64,000 nucleotides of DNA from Puccinellia tenuiflora (Eukaryota; Streptophyta; Magnoliopsida; Poales; Poaceae), in NCBI GenBank assembly GCA_012064385.1, contig QRDG01000476.1, forward strand, positions 256,708 to 320,707, in the 5' to 3' direction. The translations under genes and the position numbers were made by a program. Below, one piece after another: positions 33,559-44,903 of the stretch; position 1 is the stretch's first letter; each line of letters opens with the position of its first letter. A model generated the notes under the pieces. The model was not told the DNA's origin. It searched no databases and saw nothing but the letters and a program-made list of their open reading frames with translations.

Positions 33559-34899
33559 CCACCCAAGTACTTTGAGTCTATTAATAAAATTTCGGGGAAT
33601 ATCATGACGATCGCCGGATGCGGTCCGAATATAGTTGGCTCCGAACGAGCTACTATTAAACTCCCCATGGGAACAACTTTGATCATTAATGAGGCATTGT
33701 TGTACCCAGAATCGACTCGTACTCTCTTAAGTTTTAAAGATATTCGTGCTAATGGTTTTCATATTGAGACCGATGATGATGACAATGGTAAGGAGTACCT
33801 ACTCATCACAAAGCGCGACGAAAATGGTAAACATGTTGTCGAAAGGCTTCCTTCATTCGCTACGGGGCTGTACTACACCAAGATAGTAGCACCGCCCACG
33901 TACACTACCCTTAAGATTGTTTTTAGAAGCTCTGAACTTTTCTGCCTCTGTCACGATAGGTTAGGCCATCCTGGTCTTAGGATGATGAGAAATATAATTA
34001 ACAACTCGAATGATCATAGTGTTAATGTGTAAAAATTCCCGAATCCTGATGATTTCGTGTGCTCCGCATGCGCTACGGGGAAATTAATAATTAGACCATC
34101 GCCCCTAAAGGTGAAGGATGAAATTCCCGCGTTCTTGGAATGTATTCAAGGGGACATATGCGGTCCAATTCAGCCCCTCTCAGGGCCATTTAGGCACTTC
34201 ATGGTGCTCATCGACGCTTCCTCTAAATGGTCCAATGTTTGCCTGCTGTCAACAAGAAACCATGCTTTTGCAAAGTTGATCTCTTAGATCATACAGATGA
34301 GGAATAAATTTCCTGACCATCGTATAAAGTCCATTCGAATGGACAACGCCGGTGAATTTACTTCAAAGGATGATTATTCCATGGCAATGGGAATCAAAGT
34401 CGAGCACTCCGTACCGCACGTCCACACACAAAATGGACTTGCGGAGGCATTGATTAAAAGAATTAAATTCATTGCCCGACCGCTCCTTCAGGGTTGTAAT
34501 TTACCAACTACATGTTGGGGTCACGCCGTGTTACACGCTGCCAATCTTATCAACTTTCGACCATCGGCCTACAACATCCACGCTCCTATGCAGCTTGCGC
34601 AAGGGTCGGCCCCGAAAATTTCCCACCTTCGTAGGTTCAGTTGCCAGGTATACGTACCGATACCACCCCCTCAGCGATCAGCAATGGGACCGCTCTGTAA
34701 GTCGGGGATATACGTTGGCTATGAGACTATGTCCATAATCAGGTTTTTGGACCCCGCAACAGGTGACTGTCATACGGCTCGTTTCGCTGATTGCATTTTT
34801 GACGAGGATCTTTTCCCGACTTTAGGGGGAGATAATCAACCCGTTGATCATAAAACTAGAGAAAATTACGTGGCAAGCCACGGGGATCCACGCTCATGA
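33559..34899 (+). pseudogene. copia integrase region, stops
   Basis: Sequence resumes with KYFESINKISGNIMTIAGC, just downstream of where the protease should be, so the protease itself is gone. The pre-integrase HxRLGHPG motif follows (CHDRLGHPG, about 33949), with the CSACATGK zinc ligands at about 34058. The integrase core shows GDICGPI (first Asp, about 34153), MDNAGEF (second Asp, about 34342) and HTQNGLAEALIK (Glu, about 34444). TAA at 34030 and TAG at 34285 interrupt the frame, and TGA at 34897 ends it after a likely frameshift. Confidence 0.9.
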
Positions 34900-36394
34900 C
34901 CTGCGCACTGCTGAGTCTAATAGAGAAGTCCAAAAGATAATAGATTTGCACTTGTTAGCGAATCAACTGCCTGATCATTTTAGTGACTTAAAGACTGTGA
35001 CAAAGTCGCATGTCCCTGCGCGCAATGCACCGGAAAGGGTTGAAATACCAAACTCAAATAATGGTATACCCGATTCCATCCTTAGGCCTAAAAGGACGAG
35101 GAATCCAGTTTCTCAAATCCCAAGTACTCGGGGATGCCCGAAGAAAAAGGACAAGAGAGATTTATCGCAGCCTGCCCCTGAAGAGGGGAGCCAGTTGAGA
35201 CCTGGCACAAGTACGGATATTTTAGTGCATGAAATACCGGACTTGAATTTTCCTATATCGGAAACACCCAGCACTGATGTGTGCGCACATATTGGAGCAG
35301 GAAAGCTAAAGGACCTAGCCCCCGAATTCGGAAATCCGGTGGAGCAAGGAGATGTGCCTGATGCACCCCATGACGAAATGTCCATTAACTATGTTACTTT
35401 GGGTGAGTCAATTAAATGAGCTATGGCAAATGTCGACATTAATTTTGCCAGAAAAATTGCCTCAATAATCATAGATCTTGACCCCGAGCCTAACACGCTC
35501 GCTGATTGTAAGAAAAGGTCGGATTGGAAAGATTGGAAGAAGGCAATAACTACTGAGTTACTTTCTCTTAACAAAAGAGAGGTGTTTGGACCTGTTTGTC
35601 TAACTCCCTCCCACATACGCCATGGTGGCCACAACTAGGTTTTTGTTCGAAAGAGAAATGAAAATAACGAGGTAGTAAGGTACAAAGCAAGGCTCATTGC
35701 TCAAGGTTTCTCTCAGCGACCAGGTGTTGATTTCGAGGAAACTTACTCCCCGGTCATGGATGGAATTACCTTTAGATACTTGATCTTAATGGCAGTAAAC
35801 TTGGACTTGAAAATGAAACTTATGGATGTTGTCACCGCTTACCTATATGGTAACTTGGATTCGAACATATACATGAAGGTACCCGAAGGTATCCCTGTTC
35901 TGAACCAAGATAGAGAAAATAGAAGTTTATACAGTGTTCAACTTAAGAAGTCACTGTATGGACTTAAACAGTCGGGTAGGATGTGGTATAATCATTTAAG
36001 CGATTTCCTTCATAAGAAGAGCTACACGAGCAATGAAGATTGCCCATGTGTATTTATACGGTGATCACAAGATGGTATCTGTATTATCTCGGTGTATGTG
36101 GACGATTTGAGTATAATCAATACACCTGAGGATATTGAGGAAGCGAGTTCCTACCTGATGTCGGAATTCGAGATGAAAGACTTAGGCAAAACCAAGTTTT
36201 GCTTAGGTCTGCAACTTGAGCATTCCCCTGCTCGGATCTTAGTGCACCAGTCTGGCTACACCCAGAAGGTGTTGGAAATATTTGGATTGGACAAGGCATA
36301 TCCTTCTAAGACCCCGATGATCGGGAGATCTTTACAGCAGGACAAGGACCCGTTCAGGCCTAAGGAAGAGGGGGAGGAAGTTCTTGGACCATAA
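34844..36394 (+). pseudogene. copia linker and reverse transcriptase, stops
   Basis: The linker (34844-35416) has the ESNREVQKIIDLHLLANQLP segment seen in cereal copia elements. The reverse transcriptase (RVT_2) follows, with ARLIAQGFSQRPGVDFEETY, the LKKSLYGLKQSGRMWY block and the YVDD active site at 36095-36106. Stops occur at 35417 (TGA), 35636 (TAG, replacing the Trp expected before VFVRKRN), 36062 (TGA) and 36392 (TAA). The sequence breaks at 36412, inside ...YLSAVG, where the gypsy element inserted, and continues at 46203. Confidence 0.92.
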
Positions 36395-36417
36395 TTCCCC
36401 TACCTGAGTGCAGTTGG

Positions 36418-37718
36418 TGATCACTCTGAATTATGCACATCTTTTCGACGTCCAAAACCCCAAATCTTGCTCATATTTGAGAAGTTCAGGCAAGGTTTTA
36501 AATGCTTTTTACATCAGTTATTTACTTTTTGCAGATCAGTGCGCCAAGGCACTTATTTCTTCATCTCCAACTCAAAGCCCCTTCAAGGCGTACGCTTGTA
36601 GAGAGAAAACTTCAGGAGGATGCCTCTCGAGGCAATTCGCCTCTCGAGGCATGTTCCTGACGCTACTTCAAGAGGACAGATACTTCGCGCCAGAAGATAA
36701 CGGAGGCCTCGTGAGGGTTTTGCTTCGCGAGGAAAAAGGCTTCGCGAGGGTTTCGCTTCGCGTGGATGAATGCCTCGCGAGGGTGCCACCTCGCGAGGGA
36801 GCCTCTCGAAGCCAGAAGAGAAGTATGCGAGCGTATCTCCCTTGTGCTGCGCGCGCGTTTGAATCAGCAAGGAGGGAATCGATCAACTTGGAGGAGAAGA
36901 AACCAGAAGAGTCAAAAAGGTGATAAAGAAGGGAGCAACCCATGTGCGTCCGGGCAAAAAGCTGAAAAGCGACTGCGAAAGTTCCCGCCTCGCCACCAAC
37001 CACGCCAACCACCGCGGCCCTCGCCACTTCCGCAGCGCCTATAAAGCGGCTTCCTTGTCCAAGAAGAAAGAACACAGGACGAGGAACGAGATCCGAGAGA
37101 ACACCAGATCCAAGATCCAACCACTCCACCGCTCCGCACCACTCTACCCTGAGCAAGAACAGAAGAACAAGGAAGAACTTTGGAGAAGATGGCGAAGAAG
37201 ATTCGCGAGGAACGAGAGGAAATAAGAAGCCCTTGATCCGTATCTGTCCCTGTCTACTTCCTTGCTTCCCCTTCGTCTGTATCTTCCTTAGCCTCCCGCC
37301 TCTGCTTCCTCTGCTGCCGCCGCGACGAACTGATTCGATGCTCTCCAACCCCTTCGGTGAAAACTCTCTGCAACTCTCTGAATCGCTCTGTTTGTGTGAA
37401 CTTTGTAATCGTGATGTGACTTTGTTGCTTGTGAAATCTTCCTTAGCCTCCACCTTGCTAAAGTTTTGAGTTTTGTCATGTTTGACGATCTACTCTTCCT
37501 TAGCCTCCCTTTTGTTGTCCGTGAAACGATCTTCCTTAGCCTCCCCTTTGCTGTCACCGTTTTAATTTCTGTTGCTTGATCTGCAAGAACTAGCCTAGAT
37601 CCGTAAAACACCAACCCACCTTTTTGTTGTGCCAAGCTTCTAGAAAGGAAAAGCACCAATAGATTTTGATCCCTGTGGAGAGAACGACAAAAAAAAAACC
37701 CCTATTCTCCATCTATCA
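36418..37718 (+). repeat. gypsy 5' LTR
   Basis: Contains a cluster of nine or so CTCGCGAG/CTCTCGAG palindromes at about 36620-36812, a TATA box CCTATAAAG at 37038-37046, and four copies of TCTTCCTTAGCCTCC downstream of it (37282, 37437, 37494, 37530). The long minus-strand frame here (36668-37453) is an artefact of the GC-rich palindromes. Confidence 0.95.
37038..37046 (+). promoter_or_regulatory. TATA box, gypsy 5' LTR
   Basis: CCTATAAAG sits between the palindrome cluster and a GAAAGAACACAGGACGAG leader, and is conserved in the 3' LTR at 45524-45532. Confidence 0.6.
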
Positions 37719-37722
37719 AAAC

Positions 37723-37740
37723 TGGCGCCGTTGCCGGGGA
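37723..37740 (+). other. gypsy primer binding site (tRNA-Asp)
   Basis: TGGCGCCGTTGCCGGGGA, a perfect 18-nt complement to the 3' end of plant tRNA-Asp, four bases after the LTR. Confidence 0.92.
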
Positions 37741-37941
37741 TCAAATATTGATTGCTTTTCAGAGTACAGTAGCCTTGGTTGTGTTTCTTTCCTCGTAGTT
37801 CACCTCCGTGATAAATCTGTTTGCTTTGCTTCTCTTAGTCTCTGAATCTTGCACGGTTATTAGGGGATTTAGTTCACTAACCCTTGATAAAGTTCTTGTC
37901 TGTGCTTGTGTGCAGAGGAAACATGATCTCTTTCGTGCAGG

Positions 37942-39663
37942 TTGGTGAGCTCGTGTATGCAGACATCTGAAGATTCACCTTTAGCTCCCTTTGATCCTGA
38001 GCCTGAAAGAACATTCTTTGCAAATAGAAGAAGGGCAGTTTCCTCGACAGCCATAGAAGAAGATCTGCCAGCTACCAAGATGGGAGACAGGAAGTTGAGA
38101 GACCTCTGGATCCCTAAAGACCATGTAGCCACCTCTGAAGTGGTTATGCCTGCTATTCAAGCAAAGAACCGGGAAATCAAGCCAGCCCTAATCAATATGG
38201 TTCAGCACAACCCCTTCAAAGGTTCTGCCTTGGAGAGTCCTCATGAACATATCAGAATTTTTTTGAAGTACTGTAACACCCTCAAGCACAATGGTGTGCC
38301 TCCTGAAGCCATTAGGATGCAGTTATTCCCTTTTTCCCTGTCAGGCAGTGCTAAGTTATGGTTCCATGCCCTGCCTACTCATGCTAGGGACACTTGGGAA
38401 CATCTGGTGTAAGCTTTCTTTGAGAAATACTTTCCCCCCACCAAAGCAGCTGATTGTAGAGACAAAATTACCAGATTTGTGCAATGCCAAGGTGAGAGTT
38501 TGTATGATGCCTGGCAGAGGTACCAAGGCCTGATTAGAATGTGTTCTAACCATGGCCAAGAGTAGTGGCTAATTCTGCAGACATTCTACAAGGGTCTAAC
38601 AGATCAGACCAGATCCTTTGTAGATTCTGCTGCTGGAGGAGGTATAATGAACAAGACCCTGGATGAAGCTTTTGAATTGATTGAGAGCATGGCTTCACAC
38701 AATTTCTCCTGGAAAAATGAAAGAGCAATGCAGCCTCCTCAGGCAATAGTTATGCAACATGGAAGCCCAGAAGCCCTTGAAGCAAAGCTGGATAGCCTGA
38801 CCAGTCAAATATCTCAGCTTATGTTGGAAAAAAATGGAAAAGCCCTTGTGCCAGTAAGTGCAGTGTCAGCACCCTGCCAGATTTGTGGAATTGAAGGTCA
38901 TTCACCTCAGGAGTGTCCCTATTTCAGTGCCAGTGAATCTCAAGTGGCAGAAGTGAATTACACTCAGAGTCAAGGTCCCTTTTCTCAGAGCTATAACCCT
39001 TCCTGGAGACATCATCCAAACCTATCCTACAAGAATGCAGCCCCACCAAGTTACCCTCAAGCAGCTCCACAGAACTATGCCTCAACATCTCAGCAGAATT
39101 TCAGACCTCAAGGCCATATGCAGCAGCCACAGCAGCATCCTCACCAAGCAACTCAGCAAAATGCCTCTTCAGGCAGTAGCCAGTCTGAAATCAGTGAAAT
39201 GATGCGTTTGCAAAAAGAAATGTTCAGTGGAATGCAAGAAACAATGAAGATGCAGTCTGAATTATTTTACAAGACAATGCAGCAGCTCACAGCTGGAATC
39301 TCCAACACCTAGGGAAATCAGCCAGAGAACAAACTACCTGCTCAGGTTGAGAAGAACCCCAAGCAATGTGGTGCAATTTCAACTACCGAAGCAGTGGAGG
39401 CAGTCACCACTAGAAGTGGATTAAACACTGAACCCATTCTGAAGACACCTCCAACTGTCACCTATGTAGCCCCACCAAGGAGGCCTCGCGAGGAAACTTT
39501 GCCTCGCGAGGAGAAAATGCCTCGCGAGGAAGAAATGCCTTGAGAGTAAAGCCTCTCGAGGGACCCTCCTCAAGCGCCTGTAGAACCAGCTGTAGTACCA
39601 AGGGTTGAGAAGCCTTTAGTTCAGAAGATCCCATTCCCCTCAAGATTGGAAAAAACTAAGTAA
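37942..39663 (+). pseudogene. gypsy gag, six in-frame stops
   Basis: The frame encodes a retrotransposon gag: an N-terminal PFDPEPERTFF segment, then the capsid-like core with FSLSGSAKLWFHALP (about residue 130-145), FFEKYFPPTKAADCRDKI, and YDAWQRYQGLIRMC. A C-x2-C-x4-H-x4-C zinc knuckle (CQICGIEGHSPQEC) lies at about 38874-38915. A Gln-rich tail and then palindrome-encoded PREE repeats follow. Stops at 38410 (TAA), 38563 (TAG), 39310 (TAG), 39541 (TGA), 39547 (TAA) and 39661 (TAA) are all in the same frame as pol, with no frameshift, so gag and pol were once one polyprotein. Confidence 0.92.
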
Positions 39664-39693
39664 GAAAAGCAGTATGCCAAGTTCCTAGAGACA

Positions 39694-42327
39694 ATGAAGG
39701 AAGTGCAAATAACAATCCCCATCCTTGATGCAGTGTTGCACATTCCTCTGTATGCCAAATTCTTCAAGGACCTGATAACCAAGAAAAGAAGTATAGAAGA
39801 TCTTGAGATAGTTGCTCTGACAGAAGAATGCAGTGCAGTTATCCAAAACAACTTGCCCAAGAAGTTAGGAGACCCAGGGAGTTTCAGTATCCCCTGTGTG
39901 GTTGGAAAAAGAACCTTCACAGCTCTCTGTGATTTAGGTTCCTCAGTCAGTGTGTTACCCCAAGCTGCCAGTCAGATGCTGCAGTTAGGTATGCCGAAGC
40001 CCACCTCTATGACACTGCAGCTTGCTGACAGAACACTGCGAGAACCAACTGGAATTCTTGAAGATGTGCCAGTCCAAGTTGGAAATTTTGCTTATCCAGT
40101 GGATTTTGTTGTGTTGGAAATGGAAGACAACTCAGAGTCAATGATTCTTGGCAGACCTTTCTTAGCAACAGCGGGAGCCATAATTGATGTGAAAGGTGGA
40201 ACCCTGAAGTTGCAATTTGGTTCTGAACAAGCAGAGTTTAACATGAAGCATGCCTCCCACCTGCCAAACATGCTGGAACAATGCCATGCCATGGATGTCG
40301 TCGACAAGAGTGTAATTAAATCTCAGCAACAACTGCAACCTCAAGAGCCTGAAGTGCAAGTCTTTGTGACAGCTGATAGTCCTAACCTTCGAGAGTTGTT
40401 TGGAATCACTCTTTGTAGTGAACCTTCTGGAAGTGCAGAAAAGGCCTCGCGAGGAGAAAATGCCTCAAGAGAAATGTCTCGCGAGGGAAATCTCGAGGAA
40501 GCAGAACCTTGGAGAGAACTTCTTCAGCCGTCTCATAAATCTATTGTTGAGTTGAAGGAGTTACCTGCTCATCTGAAGTATCTGTTTCTAGAGGAAGAAA
40601 AAATTCACCCTGTGATAATCAGCTCTGCACTTGATGATGAACAGGAGCACATCCTATTGTCAGTTCTCAGACTCTACAAGAATGTCATTGGATATTTCAT
40701 TGATGACATAAAGGGAATCGATGAGAAGGTCTGTTCTCACAGAATATACCTTGAAGAGGATAGCACCCCCTCCAGAGAAGGCCAAAGGAGATTAAACCCT
40801 GTTCTGCAAGAAGTAGTAAAAAAGGAAGTTCTGAAACTCCTACAAGCAGGCATGATCTACCCCATCTCTGACAGCGAGTGGGTGAGCCCTATCCACATAG
40901 TGCCCAAGAAAGGAGGCTATACAGTGGTAGAAAATGAAGAAGGAAAATTGATGACCACAAGACCTGTTACTGGATGGAGAATGGTCAATGATTTCAGGAA
41001 ATTAAACAAGGCAACTAGGAAGGATCATTTCCCTTTGCCATTTATGGATCAGATGTTGGAGAGGTTAGCAGGGCAAGAATTCTATTGTTACCTTGATGGA
41101 TACTCTGGATTTCTTCAGATTCCCATCCATCCAGCAGATCAAGAAAAGACTACATTCACATGTCCATATGGAACATTTGCATACAAAAGATTGCCATTTG
41201 GTCTGTGTAATGCCCCAGGAACCTTCCAGAGGTGCATGACTTCAATATTCTCTGATTATATTGAGAAAATCATGAAAGTTTTCATGGATGATTTCACTGT
41301 CTATGGAAAGGATTTTGTGACTTGCTTGAAGAACCTGGCAGCAGTCCTACATAGATGCTCAGAGCAGAACTTGATTTTGAATTGGGATAAATGTCACTTC
41401 TTAGTCACTGAAGGTATTGTGCTTGGACACCTGATATCCTCTAGAGGCATTGAGGTGGATAAATCAAAAGTTGATGTGATTGCTAAGTTACCACCACCTA
41501 AAAATGTAAAAGGAATACAGAGTTTCCTTGGACATGCTGGATTCTACAGGAGATTCATTAAGGATTTCTCTGGCATTGCAAAGCCTCTAACCAAACTGCT
41601 CAGTCAAGATGTCAAATTCCACTTTGATGAAGCATGTCTGAAGGCCTTTAACCAGTTGAAGCAAGCCCTTATTTCTGCTCCAATTGTGCAGCCTCCAGAT
41701 TGGACCCTACCCTTTGAGCTGATGTGTGATGCAAGTGACTTTGCAGTTGGAGCAGTTCTGGGCCAGAGAAAGGGGAAAGCTCAGCATGTGATCCACTATG
41801 CCAGCAAAACTCTAGATGATTCTCAGATCAATTACTCCACTACCGAAAAAGAATTGCTCGCAGTGGTATTTGCATTTGACAAATTCAGACCTTATCTAGT
41901 TGGACACAAATGTACTGTCTTCACTGACCATGCAGCAATAAGATATCTTGTCAGCAAGAAGGATGCCAAGCCAAGGCTAATCAGATGGATTCTCCTGCTT
42001 CAAGAGTTTGATATTGAGATCAAGGATAAGAAAGGCTCTGAGAATGTGGTAGCTGATCATTTGTCAAGAATAAGTTGCTCTGAAACCAGAAAAATAGAAG
42101 ACAACATCCCTGGAGAGCAACTGATGGGAGTAAATGCCTCGCGAGGGCTTCCTGAAGCCTCGCGAGGGAGGCCTCATGACGATCTGACTCCTCAAGCTTC
42201 ACGAGGAGATGCTTCGCGAGATGTGCTTCGCGAGGAAATGCTTCGCAAGGGATACCTCGCGAGGGATACCTCGCGAGGGTCGACGTCTCGCGAGGAGCCA
42301 AGACCCCATGGTATGCTGACATTGTGA
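39694..42327 (+). pseudogene. gypsy protease, reverse transcriptase, RNase H
   Basis: This is an 877-codon open stretch of the polyprotein; the listed ATG is merely the first after an upstream stop. The retropepsin shows CDLGSSVSVLP (catalytic Asp at residue 80) and ILGRPFLATAGA (about 150). The reverse transcriptase has YLDGYSGFLQIPI (about 467-479), the LPFGLCNAPGTFQRCM block and FMDD (about 529-532; Phe for the usual Tyr, common in this family). RNase H has LMCDASDFAVGAVLG (about 676) and TDHAAIRYL, ending VVADHLSRI. Palindrome-encoded Ser-Arg-Glu inserts lie between protease and RT (40440-40500) and after RNase H (42130-42300). The frame ends by a frameshift near 42300. Confidence 0.93.
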
Positions 42328-42329
42328 AC

Positions 42330-43627
42330 TACCTAGAGTGTAAAATTATGCCAGCTGATTTGTCCTACCAGCAGAAGAAGAAATTCATGCATGAAGCCAA
42401 GAGCTATTACTGGGATGAACCATTCCTCTACAAGCATTGTGCAGATGGTATAGTGAGGAGATGTGTGCCCTCTGAAGAAATTCATGATGTGATGTTCCAA
42501 TCCCATTCTGGCATGTATGGAGGCCATACTGGAGTAATGAAAACTCAAGCAAAGATCCTTCAAGCTGGATTTTATTGGCCCAGCCTGTTCATGATTTTAT
42601 CAAGCAGTGTGATCCCTGCTAGAGAACTGGGAAAATCTCGAGAAGGAATGAAATGCCTCAGCAAGGCATTCTTGAAGTTGAACGTTTTGATGTATGGGGA
42701 GTTGATTTTGTTGGACCTTTGCCTTCCTCTCGAGGCTTCAAGCATATCCTTGTGGCAGTAGACTATGTGTCCAAATGGGTTGAAGCTGTACCAACTGTCA
42801 GTGCAGATTCCAAGTCAGTCTGCAAGCTATTCAAAACTGTAATTTTCCCCAGATTTGGAGTTCCCAGAGTTATGATCAGTGATGGAGGAGCCCACTTCAA
42901 CAATGAACAGCTAGAGAAGCTGTTGAGCAAGTATGGTGTGAAGAATCACAGAGTTACTACACCCTACCACCCTCAAGCCAATGGACAAGTTGAGTTATCC
43001 AATAGAGAAATCAAGCAGATCCTTGAAAAGGTAGTGTCCAAGTCCAGAGCAGATTGGTCCCTGAAATTGCCTGATACCTTGTGGGCATACAGAACTGGAT
43101 ACAAGACACCTATTGGAATGTCACCCTTCAGGCTTGTATATGGTAAAGCATGCCATTTGCCTGTCGAGTTAGAGCACATAGCTCAATGGGCTATCAAGAA
43201 ACTAAACCTCGACATGTAGAAAGCTGGAAGTGCAAGGAAACTGCAGATGTGTGAGCTTGAAGAGCTGAGGCATGATGCATATGAGAGTTCCAAGATTTAC
43301 AAGGAAAAGATCAAAAAATGGCATGACAAGCATATCCTCAGGAAGGAGTTCTGCATTGGACATCAAGTGTTGGTGTATGACTCCAAGTTGCATTTGTTTG
43401 CCGGAAAGTTCAAGTCAAGATGGTTTGGTCCCTGCATAGTGAAGAAGGACTTGGGAAATGGTGCTTTCGAAGTCCAGACCCCATCAGCAGGTACCTTCAA
43501 GGTAAACGGCCAGAGACTGAAGCATTACCTAGCTGGAGAGAAGATTGACATTGAAGATCCCGAAGAAAGCAAGAATGACGAGTCAGAGGATGTTCCCAAT
43601 GCACCCTCTGAAGCTGTGAAGCAGTGA
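42330..43627 (+). pseudogene. gypsy integrase, frameshifted with stops
   Basis: The integrase N-terminal zinc region is visible (HSGMYGGHTGVMKT ... GFYWPSLF), then a one-base loss near 42587 shifts the frame to KQCDPC with a TAG at about 42621. The core carries VWGVDFVGPLPSSRG (first Asp, about 42706), MISDGGAHFNN (second Asp, about 42879) and NGQVELSNREIKQ (Glu, about 42992), followed by WAYRTGYKTPIGMSPF. A TAG at 43217 interrupts the frame; the C-terminal part with FKSRWFGPCIVKK (GPY/F-like module) runs to the stop at 43625. One palindrome (CCTCTCGAGG) lies inside the core, at the loop after the first Asp. Confidence 0.93.
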
Positions 43628-44903
43628 AGAGAAGCTGCGGTCAGGCTCGTGACCTTAAACAAGCGCTCATCGGGAGGCAGCCTGATATCCTTTTTATATA
43701 TTATTTCCCTTCAAGAGTTATTTTTGGTTTGTGTGTTTCTTTTCCTTTTTGTTTGTTGTTATGTTTTTCAGATGGTTGAATAAAAGAGAGTGAAGTGGGT
43801 TGGCAGAGATCCCTGCAAGCATGGAGTAGAAAGTCGCTTCGCGAGGAAAAAGACCTCTCGAGGGATTCTGCTTCAAGAGAAGACCTCTCGAGGGATTCTG
43901 CTTCGCGAGGAGATGCTTCGCGAGGAAATGCTTCGCGAGGAAGACTTCTCGAGGATTCGACCCTTAAACCAGGTGAACACATTCCAATTCACAAACCCTG
44001 TTACATCATAAATATCATTGTTATGCCATGACTACGAAGTTTCTATCTATTCTTGGCTATATTTTCGAAGTTGCTTGTTGAGTAAAAGTTTCTTGGAGTG
44101 CTTAATTTTGCCTAAACAATCTTTCATGCTATTTAGAATTTTGCAGTGTTTCTGTCTACAATGCTTGCAAACTCTTGTGTTAGAGTCATGTATCAAAAAC
44201 AGAGTTCATATATGTCTCTGCTCAGATCTGTTGGAATACCTTCATAATGCAAGTGGCTCTGAAACTGAATAAGTTGATCCTCGAAGAGCCATGTGTTAAT
44301 TGCATTTCTGCATTTTTGCATTAGCTACCAGTATCTCTGGATGGTGGTATGTAAAGCACTAATAGTGAAACTAACTTGAAGCAAGAAGTTTAAAAGCAAA
44401 TTTTTGCATTAGCAGTTATGATCTCGGGATTGTAACCTGTGAAGCACTGACCTGAAGTTCCTGATAGTAATTTGAAAGTAAAATTTTGCATTAGCAGTTA
44501 TGATCTCGGAATTGTAACCTGTGAAGCACTAACTGAAAGAATCTGACAAGTAACAATGATCCTAACCCATCTTTAACTTTTGCATTAGCCTACTATGTTC
44601 TCGGGAACGGTAGCAGGTGAAGCACTGACTCTGCATTCACTTAACATCCATGGCTATTTCATGGATCACTTCATTTGATTCCCCTACCAAATGTCTTATC
44701 TAGGTAATCGAAAAGTATCTGAACCGAGACATATATAAAAGTTGTTAATTGAAACTTGACTCTGAACTAGAGATTGCCACCAGGTATGAAGAAACTGCTT
44801 TGAATCCAATATGTATGAACTGCTATGTATGCAGAAGTTGAGCACCTTTTTCACCATATCTGCTTTACTTGGGGACAAGCAAAGGTTTGGGTCTGGGGGT
44901 TTT
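43628..44903 (+). other. gypsy 3' untranslated region
   Basis: No envelope-like frame. It holds a second noncoding cluster of about eight palindromes (43835-43960) and four imperfect tandem repeats at roughly 90-bp spacing (44310-44640). GGTTTGGGTCTGGGGG just before the 3' LTR is the likely polypurine tract. Confidence 0.8.
44310..44640 (+). repeat. four ~90-bp tandem repeats before the gypsy 3' LTR
   Basis: Each unit has TTTTGCATTAGC, then ATGATCTCGGGATTGTAACC or a variant, then GTGAAGCACTGA. Unit starts are near 44313, 44402, 44485 and 44577, with decreasing similarity at the outer copies. Confidence 0.85.

Noticed and set aside
36668..37453. 261-codon minus-strand frame in the gypsy 5' LTR (and its twin at 45154-45939)
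   Set aside because: It exists because both LTRs carry the same GC-rich palindromes; antisense to the promoter and leader, no domain.
40092..40359. Short minus-strand frames inside gypsy pol
   Set aside because: Shadows of the protease coding frame.
43628..44903. Envelope-like gene in the gypsy element
   Set aside because: No frame longer than about 84 codons and no membrane or signal segment pattern was found.
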